Shown here: positions 8,800-17,534 of the stretch, in pieces
Numbering within the stretch: the first letter of the stretch is position 1
Layout of the letters: each line of letters starts with the position of its first letter
From: Ruegeria marisrubri
GTDB lineage: Bacteria > Pseudomonadota > Alphaproteobacteria > Rhodobacterales > Rhodobacteraceae
Reading direction: 5' to 3'
Length of the DNA stretch: 64,000 nucleotides
NCBI RefSeq assembly: GCF_001507595.1
Contig: NZ_LQBQ01000023.1
Location: forward strand, 248,001 to 312,000
Translations under genes and position numbers: made by a program
The notes under the pieces: generated by a model
What the model saw: the letters and a program-made list of their open reading frames with translations, nothing else
The model's database searches: none
What the model was told of the DNA's origin: nothing

Positions 8800-9600
8800 C
8801 TAGTCCAGCCCCATCGCGGCCATCATCTCTTCGATCTTGGGCACGTCCTGCGGGTTGTTCAGTTCCCAGAACTGCCGGCCCCTCGATTCGACCTCGACGC
8901 ACAGAACCTTGCGGCCGTTTTCCATGAAACGCAGCTGTTCGAGCCCTTCCAGCGTTTCCAGCGGGCCGGTGGGCCAGCCGGGATAGGCGCGCAACGCGTC
9001 GGGGCGATAGGCATAGACGCCCACATGGTGAAAGACCGGCGTCGGGTCAGTGTCGCCATAGGTCTGCGAGGTGAAGGGGATCACCTCCTTGGAAAAGTAG
9101 AGCGCGCCGTGATCGGCTGCGAAAACCGCCGTCGTGCCGCCCACGCGGCCATGTCGGCGATCGTTCAGCAGGCTGTTCAGCGCGCCGCCGTCGCAGCGCA
9201 GAACCGGGGTGGCGACACCGGCATCGGGCGCGGCGCGCAGGCCGGTGACCAGGTCTTCGACGAACCACGCGGGGGTCAGCGGCGCGTCGCCCTGCAGGTT
9301 CACGACGATCTCGTATCCGCCGCCCAGTTTCTCATGGGCCTCGGCGCAACGCTCGGTGCCGTTGGCGCAGGTCGTCGAGGTCATCACCACCTCGGCGCCG
9401 AACCCCTCGGCCACCTCGCGGATGCGGTCGTCATCGGTCGCCACCACGACCCGATCCACGCCCGACACGGCCTTGGCCGCGCGCCATGACCGTTCGATCA
9501 GCGTCATGGTGGTGCCGCTTGCCCCGACCAGCGGCACCAGCGGTTTTCCGGGATAGCGGGTCGAGGCATAGCGGGCGGGGATCGCGATGAGAACCGACAT
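8800..9600 (-). CDS. kdsB: 3-deoxy-manno-octulosonate cytidylyltransferase
   Basis: 266 residues. Starts MSVLIAIPARYASTRYPGKPL, the nucleotide-binding R-x-S-T-R-x-PGK motif of KdsB, and has the conserved VVVATDDDRI, LQGDAPL and YFSK regions. It activates Kdo to CMP-Kdo for lipid A core or for Kdo-linked capsule. The ATG overlaps the stop of cysQ (ATGA type). Many roseobacters have a housekeeping KdsB for lipopolysaccharide; its position here with galE and glycosyltransferases also fits a capsule role, and the sequence alone does not separate the two. Confidence 0.95.
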   Translation of the reverse strand: MSVLIAIPARYASTRYPGKPLVPLVGASGTTMTLIERSWRAAKAVSGVDRVVVATDDDRIREVAEGFGAEVVMTSTTCANGTERCAEAHEKLGGGYEIVVNLQGDAPLTPAWFVEDLVTGLRAAPDAGVATPVLRCDGGALNSLLNDRRHGRVGGTTAVFAADHGALYFSKEVIPFTSQTYGDTDPTPVFHHVGVYAYRPDALRAYPGWPTGPLETLEGLEQLRFMENGRKVLCVEVESRGRQFWELNNPQDVPKIEEMMAAMGLD

Positions 9601-10397
9601 CAGGCCTCCTTCAGATCGACGCCCGGCGCGTAGGCGATGAAGAACGGGTTGGCATAGCCTTCCTTGCCATAGGTCAGCGGGGTGTGGTCATCGAACCGGA
9701 TCACCTTGCCGCCCGCGCCGGCGAGAACCGCGTGGCCCGCGGCGGTGTCCCATTCCATCGTGCGCCCGAGGCGTGGATAGAGATCGGCCTCGCCGGTGGC
9801 GACGAGGCAGAATTTCAGCGAAGATCCCGCGCTTTTGCTGTCCTTGACCTGGTACTTGCCGATGTAGTCGTCGGTCGCCTGGTCGCGATGCGATTTCGAG
9901 GCCACGACCATCAATGCGGAATTGTCCGGTTCAGAGACGGAAATCGGGCTCGCCTGTCCGGCGCCGGACTTGTCGAACGGACCGCTTTCCTCGACCGACC
10001 GGCCGTCGGCCAGGGTATAGAACATGCGCCCCTTGGCCGGAGCATAGACGACGCCGCGCGTGGGCGTGCCGTTTTCGACAAGCGCGATGTTGACGGTGAA
10101 GTCGCCGCGCCGGTTGATGAATTCCTTGGTGCCGTCCAGCGGATCGACGATCAGGAACGTATCGCCGGTCCGGGTGTGCGAGGCGGCCTGCTCTTCGGTC
10201 ACCAGCAGGATGTCGGGAAACGCCTCGGTCAGGCCGGCCGAGATCAGCGCGTCCGCCGCCTCGTCTGCCTCGGTCACCGGGCTTGCGTCGGATTTGACCT
10301 TCACCTCGAAATCATCGGCGTTGTAGATTTCCATGATCTTGTCGCCCGCTTCCAGCGCCAGCCTGCGAATGACGGGGATGAGTTCGTCATAGGTCAC
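9600..10397 (-). CDS. cysQ: 3'(2'),5'-bisphosphate nucleotidase (PAP phosphatase)
   Basis: The likely start is the GTG at 10397 (protein begins MTYDELIPVIRRLA, 265 residues), with GGAG about nine bases upstream; a longer frame to 10472 adds residues that do not look like family sequence. The inositol monophosphatase-superfamily metal motifs are intact: VTEADEAAD, EEQAA, DPLDGTKEF and EWDTAAGHAVL. CysQ hydrolyses 3'-phosphoadenosine 5'-phosphate, the by-product of every PAPS-dependent sulfotransfer reaction. It heads the minus-strand run that ends with a sulfotransferase, and three more sulfotransferases lie in the window, so the location is functionally sensible. It is divergent from the export permease, 121 bases away. 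Confidence 0.93.
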   Translation of the reverse strand: MTYDELIPVIRRLALEAGDKIMEIYNADDFEVKVKSDASPVTEADEAADALISAGLTEAFPDILLVTEEQAASHTRTGDTFLIVDPLDGTKEFINRRGDFTVNIALVENGTPTRGVVYAPAKGRMFYTLADGRSVEESGPFDKSGAGQASPISVSEPDNSALMVVASKSHRDQATDDYIGKYQVKDSKSAGSSLKFCLVATGEADLYPRLGRTMEWDTAAGHAVLAGAGGKVIRFDDHTPLTYGKEGYANPFFIAYAPGVDLKEA

Positions 10398-10518
10398 AAA
10401 ATTGCTCCGATCCTGTGATTTGTTGATCTGCACGGTCGCCGAACTTATGCTGTGTTGCAAACGGAACGGCAAGAATTCCGTGACATGATCCGGCCAAAGA
10501 CGCAGGAAAAACGAAAAC

Positions 10519-11340
10519 GTGTTCTACTACAGGCGAAATAGCACCCTGTTGGGCGGCGCCTTCACCATGGCCGAATTGGTGTTTCATGCTGTGGTGCGCA
10601 AGATCCGTTCGACCCACAGCAACGCCGTGATGGCGATCCTGATGAACATCCTGCAGGTTCTGGTCATGATAGTGGTGTTCTATCTGATCATGTCTTTCAT
10701 GGGGCTGCGCGTCGCGAAGATCCGGGGGGACTACTTTCTGTACCTGATGTCGGGCATCATGCTGTTTCAGTGCCACGTCAAATCGGTGTCGGCGGTCGCG
10801 GGGGTGGGGACCGGCAACAACCCGATGATGTTGCATTCACCGATGAACATGATGGTCATGCTTCTGTCTTCGGCGTTCAGCACCCTCTACACGCAGATCA
10901 TGTCCCTGATCGTCATTCTGTTCGTGTACCATATCGCGCGGGGGCCGCTCGAGGTTCAGGAACCTGCGGCGGCCTTTGGCATGCTGGTGCTCGCGTGGTT
11001 TACCGGCTGCGCCGTGGGACTGCTGTTTCTGGCGATCAAGCCCTGGTTTCCGACCGTTGCCGAGATACTCAAGAACATTTATCGGCGGATGAACATGGTC
11101 TTCTCGGGCAAGATGTTCGTTGCCAACGCGTTGCCTCCCTTTATGCTGAAGATGTTTGACTGGAACCCTCTGTTCCACCTCATCGACCAATGTCGCGGCT
11201 TCGTGTTCCGCAACTATTTTCCACGCGTGACGAGCTGGGAATACGCGGTGTGGGTCGGCATCGTCCTGGTCATGATCGGCCTGATGGGTGAGTACTATAC
11301 CCGCCGCCAGGTGTCGAAAAGCTGGTTCGCCCGCCGCTGA
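10519..11340 (+). CDS. ABC-2 type polysaccharide export permease (KpsM-like)
   Basis: 273 residues starting at GTG with AGGA upstream. N-terminal cytoplasmic segment MFYYRRNSTLLGGAF, then about six hydrophobic segments (around residues 45-70, 80-95, 112-140, 152-172, 215-225, 243-262), the topology of ABC-2 permeases that move completed polysaccharides or lipid-linked glycans through the inner membrane. The matching ATPase (KpsT-like) and the KpsD/KpsE-type partners are not in this window, so the gene is an orphan permease here. Divergent from the cysQ-kdsB-galE-glycosyltransferase run, which probably makes or decorates its substrate (inference from position). Confidence 0.8.
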   Translation: MFYYRRNSTLLGGAFTMAELVFHAVVRKIRSTHSNAVMAILMNILQVLVMIVVFYLIMSFMGLRVAKIRGDYFLYLMSGIMLFQCHVKSVSAVAGVGTGNNPMMLHSPMNMMVMLLSSAFSTLYTQIMSLIVILFVYHIARGPLEVQEPAAAFGMLVLAWFTGCAVGLLFLAIKPWFPTVAEILKNIYRRMNMVFSGKMFVANALPPFMLKMFDWNPLFHLIDQCRGFVFRNYFPRVTSWEYAVWVGIVLVMIGLMGEYYTRRQVSKSWFARR

Positions 11341-11350
11341 GGTCCGCATT

Positions 11351-11953
11351 TCAGGTGGCCACACGCAGGGTCAGGTTCAGCCGCCCGCCCTTTGGCAGCA
11401 GCCGGGACGAGCCGAACCTGATCCGGTCGATGCCGTGATAGGTCAGGCGCGCGGGGCCCCCCATGATTACCACGTCGCCCGAGTTCAGCCAGACCGACTC
11501 GGTCTTGCCGCCGCGGGTCGTGTTGCCGATGCGGAACAGGGCGTCGTCGCCCAGCGAAACAGAGACGACGGGCCAGGAAAAATCGGCCTCGTCCTTGTCC
11601 TGATGCAGGCCCATCCGGCTGCCTTCGCCGTAGTAGTTTATCAGGCAGCAGTCCGGCTCTCGTTCCAATCCGGTGACGTCCCGCCAGATGTCGAGAATGT
11701 CGTCCGGGATCGCGGGCCAGGCCATGCCCTGGGGGTGGGTTGACTGGTATCGGTACCCGCCCCGGTCCGACACCCAGCCCAAGGCGCCGGCGGACGTCAT
11801 CCGAACCGACATTTCCTTTCCCGACGCCGTTGTCGGCCGGAATGGCGGCGCCGCCTTCAGAACCGGGCGCAGGCATTCGATCAGCCGGGCCTGCGCGACC
11901 GAATCCAGATACCCCTTGCGAATGTCGAAACCGCGCACGAGCAGCCGTGTCAT
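11351..11953 (-). CDS. alkB: AlkB-family 2-oxoglutarate/Fe(II)-dependent dioxygenase
   Basis: With the start MTRLLVRGF at 11953 the protein has 200 residues, close to E. coli AlkB. An upstream ATG at 12016 is possible but has no visible ribosome-binding site. Motifs: INYYGEGSRMGLHQDKDEAD (metal-binding H-x-D), VSVSLGDDALFRIG, SGDVVIMGGPARLTYHGID (distal His) and NLTLR (Arg that binds 2-oxoglutarate). AlkB repairs 1-methyladenine and 3-methylcytosine in DNA by oxidative demethylation. It converges with the export permease (stops about 10 bases apart) and is divergent from dnaK. The open frame continues far antisense into dnaK without coding meaning. Confidence 0.9.
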   Translation of the reverse strand: MTRLLVRGFDIRKGYLDSVAQARLIECLRPVLKAAPPFRPTTASGKEMSVRMTSAGALGWVSDRGGYRYQSTHPQGMAWPAIPDDILDIWRDVTGLEREPDCCLINYYGEGSRMGLHQDKDEADFSWPVVSVSLGDDALFRIGNTTRGGKTESVWLNSGDVVIMGGPARLTYHGIDRIRFGSSRLLPKGGRLNLTLRVAT

Positions 11954-12026
11954 CTGCCAAGTTCCAGTCCTTGCCAAAACCGAGAAAAAAGACTGCAGAT
12001 TCTCTAAAACCGTCATTTCGTGAAGG

Positions 12027-12055
12027 TTGCAGGCCCACAATCTGCTCCTTATATA
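12027..12055 (+). promoter_or_regulatory. Candidate dnaK promoter
   Basis: TTGCAG at 12027-12032 and TATATA at 12050-12055 are separated by 17 bases and lie about 110 bases before the dnaK start. The pair could serve a housekeeping or heat-shock (RpoH-type) sigma factor; in alphaproteobacteria these overlap in sequence. No CIRCE inverted repeat was seen. Position and spacing are the only evidence. Confidence 0.35.
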
Positions 12056-12163
12056 CGCCGAGACGCGCGATGGTGTAATGCCTGAGCGCCAGACAGATCG
12101 GGGCCGGGATGCCGTAACGGGTTCGGGTCTCGGGAAATCGCCTTGAAAAGAAAGGGATCGAAT

Positions 12164-14071
12164 ATGGGAAAAGTCATCGGTATTGACCTCGGCACCACCA
12201 ACTCGTGCGTGGCCATCATGGACGGCTCGCAGCCGAAGGTCATCGAAAACGCAGAAGGGGCGCGGACCACGCCCTCGATCGTCGCCTTCACCGAGAACGA
12301 GCGACTGGTCGGTCAGCCGGCAAAGCGCCAGGCGGTCACCAACCCCGACAACACCATCTTTGGCGTCAAGCGCCTGATCGGCCGCCGCGTCGATGACCCC
12401 GAGGTCGAGAAGGACAAGAAAATGGTGCCCTATCGCATCGTCGATGGCGGCAACGGCGACGCATGGGTCGAAGCCCGCGGCGAAAAGTACTCCCCGAGCC
12501 AGATTTCGGCCTTCATCCTCGGCAAGATGAAGGAAACCGCCGAAAGCTACCTGGGTGAGGAAGTCACGCAGGCCGTCATCACCGTTCCGGCCTATTTCAA
12601 CGACGCCCAGCGGCAGGCCACCAAGGACGCCGGCAAGATCGCCGGCCTGGAAGTGCTGCGGATCATCAACGAACCGACCGCCGCTGCGCTGGCCTATGGC
12701 CTGGACAAGAAAGACAGCCAGACCATCGCGGTCTATGACCTTGGCGGTGGTACCTTCGACGTGACCATCCTGGAGATCGACGACGGCCTGTTCGAGGTCA
12801 AGTCGACCAACGGCGACACCTTCTTGGGTGGCGAAGACTTTGACATGCGCATCGTCAACTACCTGGCCGAAGAGTTCAAAAAGGAACACGGCGTCGACCT
12901 GAGCCAGGACAAGATGGCGCTGCAGCGTCTGAAGGAAGCCGCCGAAAAGGCCAAGATCGAGCTCTCCTCGACCACCCAGACCGAGATCAACCAGCCGTTC
13001 ATCTCGATGGGCTCGAACGGCCAGCCGCTGCACATGGTCATGAAGCTGACCCGTGCCAAGCTGGAATCGCTGGTCGGCGACCTGATCAAGAAGTCGCTGA
13101 AACCCTGCCAGGCCGCGCTGAAAGACGCCGGCATCTCGGCCAGCGACGTGGATGAGGTGGTTCTGGTCGGTGGTATGACCCGGATGCCGAAAGTCATCGA
13201 AGAGGTGACCAAGTTCTTCGGCAAAGAGCCCCACAAGGGCGTGAACCCGGACGAAGTGGTGGCCATGGGCGCCGCCATTCAGGCCGGTGTTCTGCAAGGC
13301 GACGTCAAGGACGTGGTTCTTCTGGACGTGACCCCGCTGAGCCTGGGTATCGAAACCCTGGGCGGCGTATTCACCCGTCTGATCGACCGCAACACCACGA
13401 TCCCGACCAAGAAGTCCCAGGTGTTCTCGACCGCCGAGGACAACCAGAACGCGGTGACCATCCGGGTGTTCCAGGGCGAGCGTGAAATGGCGGCCGACAA
13501 CAAGCTGCTGGGCCAGTTCAACCTTGAAGACATCCCGCCGGCCCCGCGCGGCATGCCTCAGATCGAGGTGACCTTCGACATCGACGCCAACGGCATCGTC
13601 TCGGTTTCGGCCAAGGACAAGGGCACCGGCAAAGAGCAGAAGATCACCATCCAGGCCTCGGGCGGTCTGTCGGAAGAAGACATCGAAAAGATGGTCAAGG
13701 ACGCCGAAGAGAACGCCGAAGCCGACCGCAAGCGCAAGGAGCTGGTCGAAGCCAAGAACCAGGCCGAAAGCCTCATCCACTCGACCGAAAAGTCGATGGA
13801 AGAGCATGGCGACAAGGTCGACCCGGCCACCATCGAGGCCATCGAACTGGCGATTGCCGCTCTGAAGGACGAGATCGAGTCGGACAATGCCGACAAGATC
13901 AAGGCCGGCATCCAGAACGTGACCGAAGCCGCGATGAAGCTGGGCGAAGCCATCTACAAGGCTCAGGCCGAAGAGGCGGGCGAAGAGCCGGCCGCTGCGG
14001 ATGCAGGTCCCGGCGAAGACGACATCGTCGATGCCGAGTTCGAAGACCTGGATGATGACAAGCGTAGCTGA
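12164..14071 (+). CDS. dnaK: Chaperone DnaK (Hsp70)
   Basis: The start is taken at [15 protein letters not shown] with an AAGGGA ribosome-binding site; an in-frame ATG/TTG seven codons earlier is less likely. 635 residues: ATPase domain ([30 protein letters not shown]), interdomain linker [19 protein letters not shown], substrate-binding domain, helical lid, and an acidic C-terminus ending [19 protein letters not shown]. It binds exposed hydrophobic segments with ATP-dependent cycling, helped by DnaJ and GrpE. dnaJ follows 74 bases downstream, separated by a strong hairpin. Confidence 0.98.
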   Translation: MGKVIGIDLGTTNSCVAIMDGSQPKVIENAEGARTTPSIVAFTENERLVGQPAKRQAVTNPDNTIFGVKRLIGRRVDDPEVEKDKKMVPYRIVDGGNGDAWVEARGEKYSPSQISAFILGKMKETAESYLGEEVTQAVITVPAYFNDAQRQATKDAGKIAGLEVLRIINEPTAAALAYGLDKKDSQTIAVYDLGGGTFDVTILEIDDGLFEVKSTNGDTFLGGEDFDMRIVNYLAEEFKKEHGVDLSQDKMALQRLKEAAEKAKIELSSTTQTEINQPFISMGSNGQPLHMVMKLTRAKLESLVGDLIKKSLKPCQAALKDAGISASDVDEVVLVGGMTRMPKVIEEVTKFFGKEPHKGVNPDEVVAMGAAIQAGVLQGDVKDVVLLDVTPLSLGIETLGGVFTRLIDRNTTIPTKKSQVFSTAEDNQNAVTIRVFQGEREMAADNKLLGQFNLEDIPPAPRGMPQIEVTFDIDANGIVSVSAKDKGTGKEQKITIQASGGLSEEDIEKMVKDAEENAEADRKRKELVEAKNQAESLIHSTEKSMEEHGDKVDPATIEAIELAIAALKDEIESDNADKIKAGIQNVTEAAMKLGEAIYKAQAEEAGEEPAAADAGPGEDDIVDAEFEDLDDDKRS

Positions 14072-14090
14072 CGGGTAACCGGGCCAAGGC

Positions 14091-14117
14091 GGGCCGGTCC
14101 GGTTGCCGGACCGGCCC
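14091..14117 (+). terminator. Perfect 12-bp hairpin between dnaK and dnaJ
   Basis: Bases 14091-14102 pair perfectly with 14106-14117 around a 3-base loop (stem sequence GGGCCGGTCCGG). It is followed by TTATTCG rather than a T-run, so it may act as a partial terminator, an mRNA-end stabiliser for dnaK, or both, lowering dnaJ relative to dnaK. Confidence 0.6.
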
Positions 14118-14145
14118 TTATTCGTTGAGGCAGAAGGAATGACTT

Positions 14146-15291
14146 ATGTCCAAACGTGACTTTTACGACGTGCTCGGTGTGTCCAAGGGCGCTTCTGCGG
14201 ACGAGATCAAGAAAGCCTATCGCAAGAAGGCGAAAGAGCTGCACCCCGACCGCAACAAGGACAATCCGGATGCCGAGGCACAGTTCAAAGAGGTGAACGA
14301 GGCCTACGAGATCCTCAAGGACGGCGAAAAGAAGGCTGCCTATGACCGGTTCGGCCATGCCGCGTTCGAGGGCGGTATGGGTGGCGGCGGCGGTCACCCC
14401 GGTGCTGGGTTCGGCTCGGGCGACTTTTCCAGCGCCTTCTCGGACGTTTTCGACGATCTCTTTGGCGACTTCATGGGCGGGCGTCAGGGCGGTGGGCGGC
14501 GCGCCGCTCGGGGATCCGATCTGCGCTACAACCTGAAGGTGACGCTGGAAGAGGCGTATTCGGGCCTGCAGAAAACGATCAGCGTGCCGACGGCCGTGGC
14601 CTGTTCGTCCTGCAACGGCACCGGCGCGGAAAGCGGCGTCGAGCCCACCACCTGCCCGACCTGCTCGGGCATGGGCAAGGTCCGCGCACAACAGGGGTTC
14701 TTCACCGTCGAGCGCACCTGTCCGACCTGCTCGGGCATGGGGCAGATCATCAAGAACCCCTGCAAGTCGTGCGGGGGGGCGGGCCGTGTCGAAAAAGAGC
14801 GCTCGCTGTCGGTCAACATTCCCGCCGGTGTGGAAACCGGCACGCGCATCCGTCTGGCCGGCGAAGGCGAGGCGGGCATGCGGGGTGGTCCTCCGGGCGA
14901 CCTCTACATCTTCATCGAGGTTGCCCCCCACAAGCTGTTCGAGCGCGACGGTATGAACCTGTATTGCCGCGTGCCCGTCAGCATGACCAAGGCGGCGCTG
15001 GGCGGTGCGATCGAGGTGCCCACCATCGACGGCGGTCGTGCCCGGGTGCAGATCCCGGCCGGCAGCCAGTCGGGCCGCCAGATGCGCCTGCGCGGCAAGG
15101 GGATGCCGGCCCTGCGTGGCGGCGGCGTCGGTGACATGTTCATCGAGCTGGCGGTTGAGACGCCGGTCAACCTGACCAGCCGGCAGAAGGAACTGCTGCG
15201 CGAGTTCGAGGAGTTGGGCGAAAACAACAACCCCGAGTCGAAAAGCTTCTTTTCTTCGGTGAAATCCTTCTGGGATGGCATGAAGGGCTGA
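14146..15291 (+). CDS. dnaJ: Chaperone DnaJ (Hsp40)
   Basis: 381 residues with the full type-I layout: J domain ([18 protein letters not shown] tripeptide at about residues 33-35), Gly/Phe-rich region ([19 protein letters not shown]), four zinc-binding CxxCxGxG repeats ([16 protein letters not shown] twice, CKSCGGAG), and the C-terminal substrate-binding domain. It stimulates the DnaK ATPase and delivers substrates. Ribosome-binding site AGAAGGA lies just upstream. Followed by a terminator. Confidence 0.98.
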   Translation: MSKRDFYDVLGVSKGASADEIKKAYRKKAKELHPDRNKDNPDAEAQFKEVNEAYEILKDGEKKAAYDRFGHAAFEGGMGGGGGHPGAGFGSGDFSSAFSDVFDDLFGDFMGGRQGGGRRAARGSDLRYNLKVTLEEAYSGLQKTISVPTAVACSSCNGTGAESGVEPTTCPTCSGMGKVRAQQGFFTVERTCPTCSGMGQIIKNPCKSCGGAGRVEKERSLSVNIPAGVETGTRIRLAGEGEAGMRGGPPGDLYIFIEVAPHKLFERDGMNLYCRVPVSMTKAALGGAIEVPTIDGGRARVQIPAGSQSGRQMRLRGKGMPALRGGGVGDMFIELAVETPVNLTSRQKELLREFEELGENNNPESKSFFSSVKSFWDGMKG

Positions 15292-15313
15292 TTGCCCGGA
15301 ACGAGGTGAACAG

Positions 15314-15339
15314 GGCCGGTCCGCCTGGGCCGGCCTTTT
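15314..15339 (+). terminator. Rho-independent terminator after dnaJ
   Basis: GGCCGGTCC pairs with GGGCCGGCC around a GCCT loop (one G-T pair) and is followed directly by TTTT. It lies 23 bases after the dnaJ stop and isolates the chaperone operon from the thiamine operon. Confidence 0.75.
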
Positions 15340-15429
15340 CATTTGGCTTTGTTCATAAGTCCAGTTGGGGCATAATGTTCGCCGATTTGGCGCTTGATTC
15401 CAGTCGCGTCACCTGAGATTGTCGCGCCA

Positions 15430-15520
15430 ACCGTTGGGGTGCCCGGTTTCGCGGGCTGAGAGGCGCAGCAGCGTCAACCCATCGAACCTGATCCGGGCAA
15501 TACCGGCGGAGGGAACGGTC
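15430..15520 (+). promoter_or_regulatory. TPP riboswitch (THI element)
   Basis: The conserved blocks of the thiamine pyrophosphate aptamer occur in order: GGGGTGCCC, then CGGGCTGAGAGG, then ACCCATCGAACCTGATCCGG, then GCAATACCGGCGGAGGGAA. It lies just upstream of thiD and should repress the downstream thi operon when TPP is plentiful. Confidence 0.95.
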
Positions 15521-15548
15521 TTACATCGCTCAGACGTTTTCCAAGCCC

Positions 15549-15574
15549 CGTTGCCCAAGAAGAATGGAGCAACG
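15549..15574 (+). promoter_or_regulatory. Candidate expression platform: hairpin covering the thiD ribosome-binding site
   Basis: CGTTGC (15549-15554) can pair with GCAACG (15569-15574); the loop and the edge of the stem contain the GGAG that precedes the thiD ATG at 15577. This suggests the riboswitch acts on translation start by hiding the Shine-Dalgarno sequence. Folding was done by eye only. Confidence 0.35.
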
Positions 15575-15576
15575 AG

Positions 15577-16380
15577 ATGGCGCATATCGCTCTGACCATA
15601 GCAGGATCCGACAGTGGCGGCGGGGCCGGCATCCAGGCCGACCTCAAGGCGATGTCGGCGCTGGGGGTTTACGGGGCCAGCGTGATTACGGCAGTCACCG
15701 CCCAGAACACGCGCGCGGTGACGGCGGTGCATGGTATTCCGCTGGACGTGATCGCGGCGCAGATCGAGGCGGTTCTGTCCGATCTCGACGTGGGCGCGAT
15801 CAAGATCGGCATGTTGGCGACGCCCGAGATCATTCAGACCGTGGCCGACGGTATTGCAGAGTTTCCCGGCCCGGTGGTTCTGGATCCGGTGATGATTGCC
15901 AAATCCGGTGACGCCCTGCTGGCGCGCGAAGCGGTGCAGACTCTGCGCGATGTGCTGTTGCCACGCGCGACGGTGCTGACGCCGAACCTGCCCGAGGCGG
16001 CTTGCCTGCTGGATCAGATGGTTGCGGAAACCACCGACGAGATGACGGCGCAGGGCCATGCCCTGTGCGATCTGGGTGCGGGCGCGGTTTTGATGAAGGG
16101 CGGGCATGGCAAGGGCGATGTCTGTCGGGATCTGCTGGTATCTCCGGACGGGGTCGTCGCTCAGTTCGAGGCCCCGCGCGTGGACACGAGGAACACGCAT
16201 GGCACTGGTTGCACCCTGTCCTCGTCCATAGCGGCGGGATTGGCCAAGGGGCTGAGGCTGGCGGATGCCGCCGCGCAGGCGCACTCCTATCTGCAGGGCG
16301 CGATTGCGGCGGCGGACGCTCTTGGGGTCGGGCACGGGCACGGCCCGGTTCACCACTTCTATCGGGTCTGGGAGTCGTGA
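15577..16380 (+). CDS. thiD: Hydroxymethylpyrimidine/phosphomethylpyrimidine kinase
   Basis: 267 residues. N-terminal TIAGSDSGGGAGIQADLKA binds the pyrimidine, and DTRNTHGTGCTLSSSIAAGLA is the ribokinase-fold anion hole with the catalytic aspartate. Phosphorylates HMP to HMP-P and HMP-PP for thiamine phosphate synthesis. First gene after the riboswitch. Its stop overlaps the thiO GTG start. Confidence 0.95.
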   Translation: MAHIALTIAGSDSGGGAGIQADLKAMSALGVYGASVITAVTAQNTRAVTAVHGIPLDVIAAQIEAVLSDLDVGAIKIGMLATPEIIQTVADGIAEFPGPVVLDPVMIAKSGDALLAREAVQTLRDVLLPRATVLTPNLPEAACLLDQMVAETTDEMTAQGHALCDLGAGAVLMKGGHGKGDVCRDLLVSPDGVVAQFEAPRVDTRNTHGTGCTLSSSIAAGLAKGLRLADAAAQAHSYLQGAIAAADALGVGHGHGPVHHFYRVWES

Positions 16381-17354
16381 CGGTCTGGTCGGTCATAGGC
16401 GCCGGGGTGGCCGGTCTGGCCGTGGCCTCGGAACTGGTCGCACGGGGTGCGCGGGTGCAGGTTTTTGACCCCGGCGGCCCACCGGGGCCGCATGGCTGTT
16501 CCTGGTGGGCGGGCGGCATGCTGGCACCGTGGTGCGAATATGAAAACGCCGAGGAACCGGTGCTGCGGCTGGGGCGGCAGGCCATTGACTGGTGGGCGGC
16601 CCGCACGCCGGTGACGCGGCAGGGAACGTTGGTCGTGGCCAACTCACGTGATCTGCCCGACCTGCGCCGCTTTTCCCGCCGGACCGAGGGGTTCGCCCAG
16701 GTCGATCAGGCAGAAATTGCCGGGTTAGAGCCTGATCTGCACGGTTTCTCGCAAGGTCTTTTCTTCGCGGACGAAGCCCATCTGGACCCTCGAAAGGCGC
16801 TGCAAGACCTGTATCGCGAGTTGGTGTCCAAGGGCGTTGAGTTTCACCGCAAGCTGGCCCCGTCGCGGCTGGACAACGCCATCGACTGCCGGGGCCTGCA
16901 CGCGCGCGACATCCTGCATGACCTGCGCGGCGTGAAGGGCGAAATGCTGGTGATCCGGTGCCCCGACGTGACGCTGACCCGGCCCGTGCGCCTGCTGCAT
17001 CCCCGGATGCCGCTCTATGTCGTGCCGCGGGGCGAGGGCATCTACATGCTGGGCGCCACGATGATCGAATCCGAGGACAGCAGCCGGATCACCGCGCGCT
17101 CGATGCTGGAACTGCTCAGCGCGGCCTATGCGCTGAACCCGGCCTTCGGCGAGGCCGAGGTGCTGGAGATCGGTGTCGATCTGCGCCCGGCCTTTCCCGA
17201 CAACCTGCCGCGCATCCGCCGGCTGGGCCGGACGATCTATGCCAATGGCCTCTATCGCCACGGCTACCTGCTGGCGCCGGCTCTGGCCCGGGGCGTGGCC
17301 GATCTGGCGCTGGAGAACACACATTCGGAGATGGTCGATGAAGATCGTGCTTAA
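16377..17354 (+). CDS. thiO: Glycine oxidase ThiO (FAD-dependent)
   Basis: Start GTG at 16377 overlaps the thiD stop; 325 residues. The N-terminus VTVWSVIGAGVAGLAVASEL is a Rossmann FAD motif, followed by CSWWAGGMLAPWCE; the C-terminal region has LPRIRRLGRTIYANGLYRHGYL, as in DAO-family oxidases. ThiO oxidises glycine to the imine (dehydroglycine) needed by ThiG for the thiazole ring in aerobic bacteria. The gene ends inside the start of thiS (17-base overlap), consistent with tight coupling. Confidence 0.92.
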   Translation: MTVWSVIGAGVAGLAVASELVARGARVQVFDPGGPPGPHGCSWWAGGMLAPWCEYENAEEPVLRLGRQAIDWWAARTPVTRQGTLVVANSRDLPDLRRFSRRTEGFAQVDQAEIAGLEPDLHGFSQGLFFADEAHLDPRKALQDLYRELVSKGVEFHRKLAPSRLDNAIDCRGLHARDILHDLRGVKGEMLVIRCPDVTLTRPVRLLHPRMPLYVVPRGEGIYMLGATMIESEDSSRITARSMLELLSAAYALNPAFGEAEVLEIGVDLRPAFPDNLPRIRRLGRTIYANGLYRHGYLLAPALARGVADLALENTHSEMVDEDRA

Positions 17355-17532
17355 CGGCGAGCCGCGCGAGGTCCGCGCCGAAACCCTTGGCGAGCTGCTG
17401 GCCGAATGCGGCTTTTCCGGCCGCGTCGCCACCGCGGTGAACGAGGAATTCGTGCCCTCCGGCCTGCGCCTTGCGCACAAACTGGCCGAGGGCGACCGGG
17501 TCGAGGTCGTCGCACCGATGCAGGGGGGCTGA
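17338..17532 (+). CDS. thiS: Sulfur carrier protein ThiS
   Basis: 64 residues of ubiquitin-like type beginning [20 protein letters not shown] and ending in the diagnostic Gly-Gly ([10 protein letters not shown]). The C-terminal glycine is adenylated and turned into a thiocarboxylate that gives sulfur to ThiG. Starts within the end of thiO; thiG begins two bases after the stop with GAGG as its ribosome-binding site. Confidence 0.93.
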   Translation: MKIVLNGEPREVRAETLGELLAECGFSGRVATAVNEEFVPSGLRLAHKLAEGDRVEVVAPMQGG

Positions 17533-17534
17533 GG

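Noticed and set aside
11954..13807. Continuation of the alkB frame antisense through dnaK
   Set aside because: DnaK is complete on the other strand; AlkB similarity begins only at 11953.
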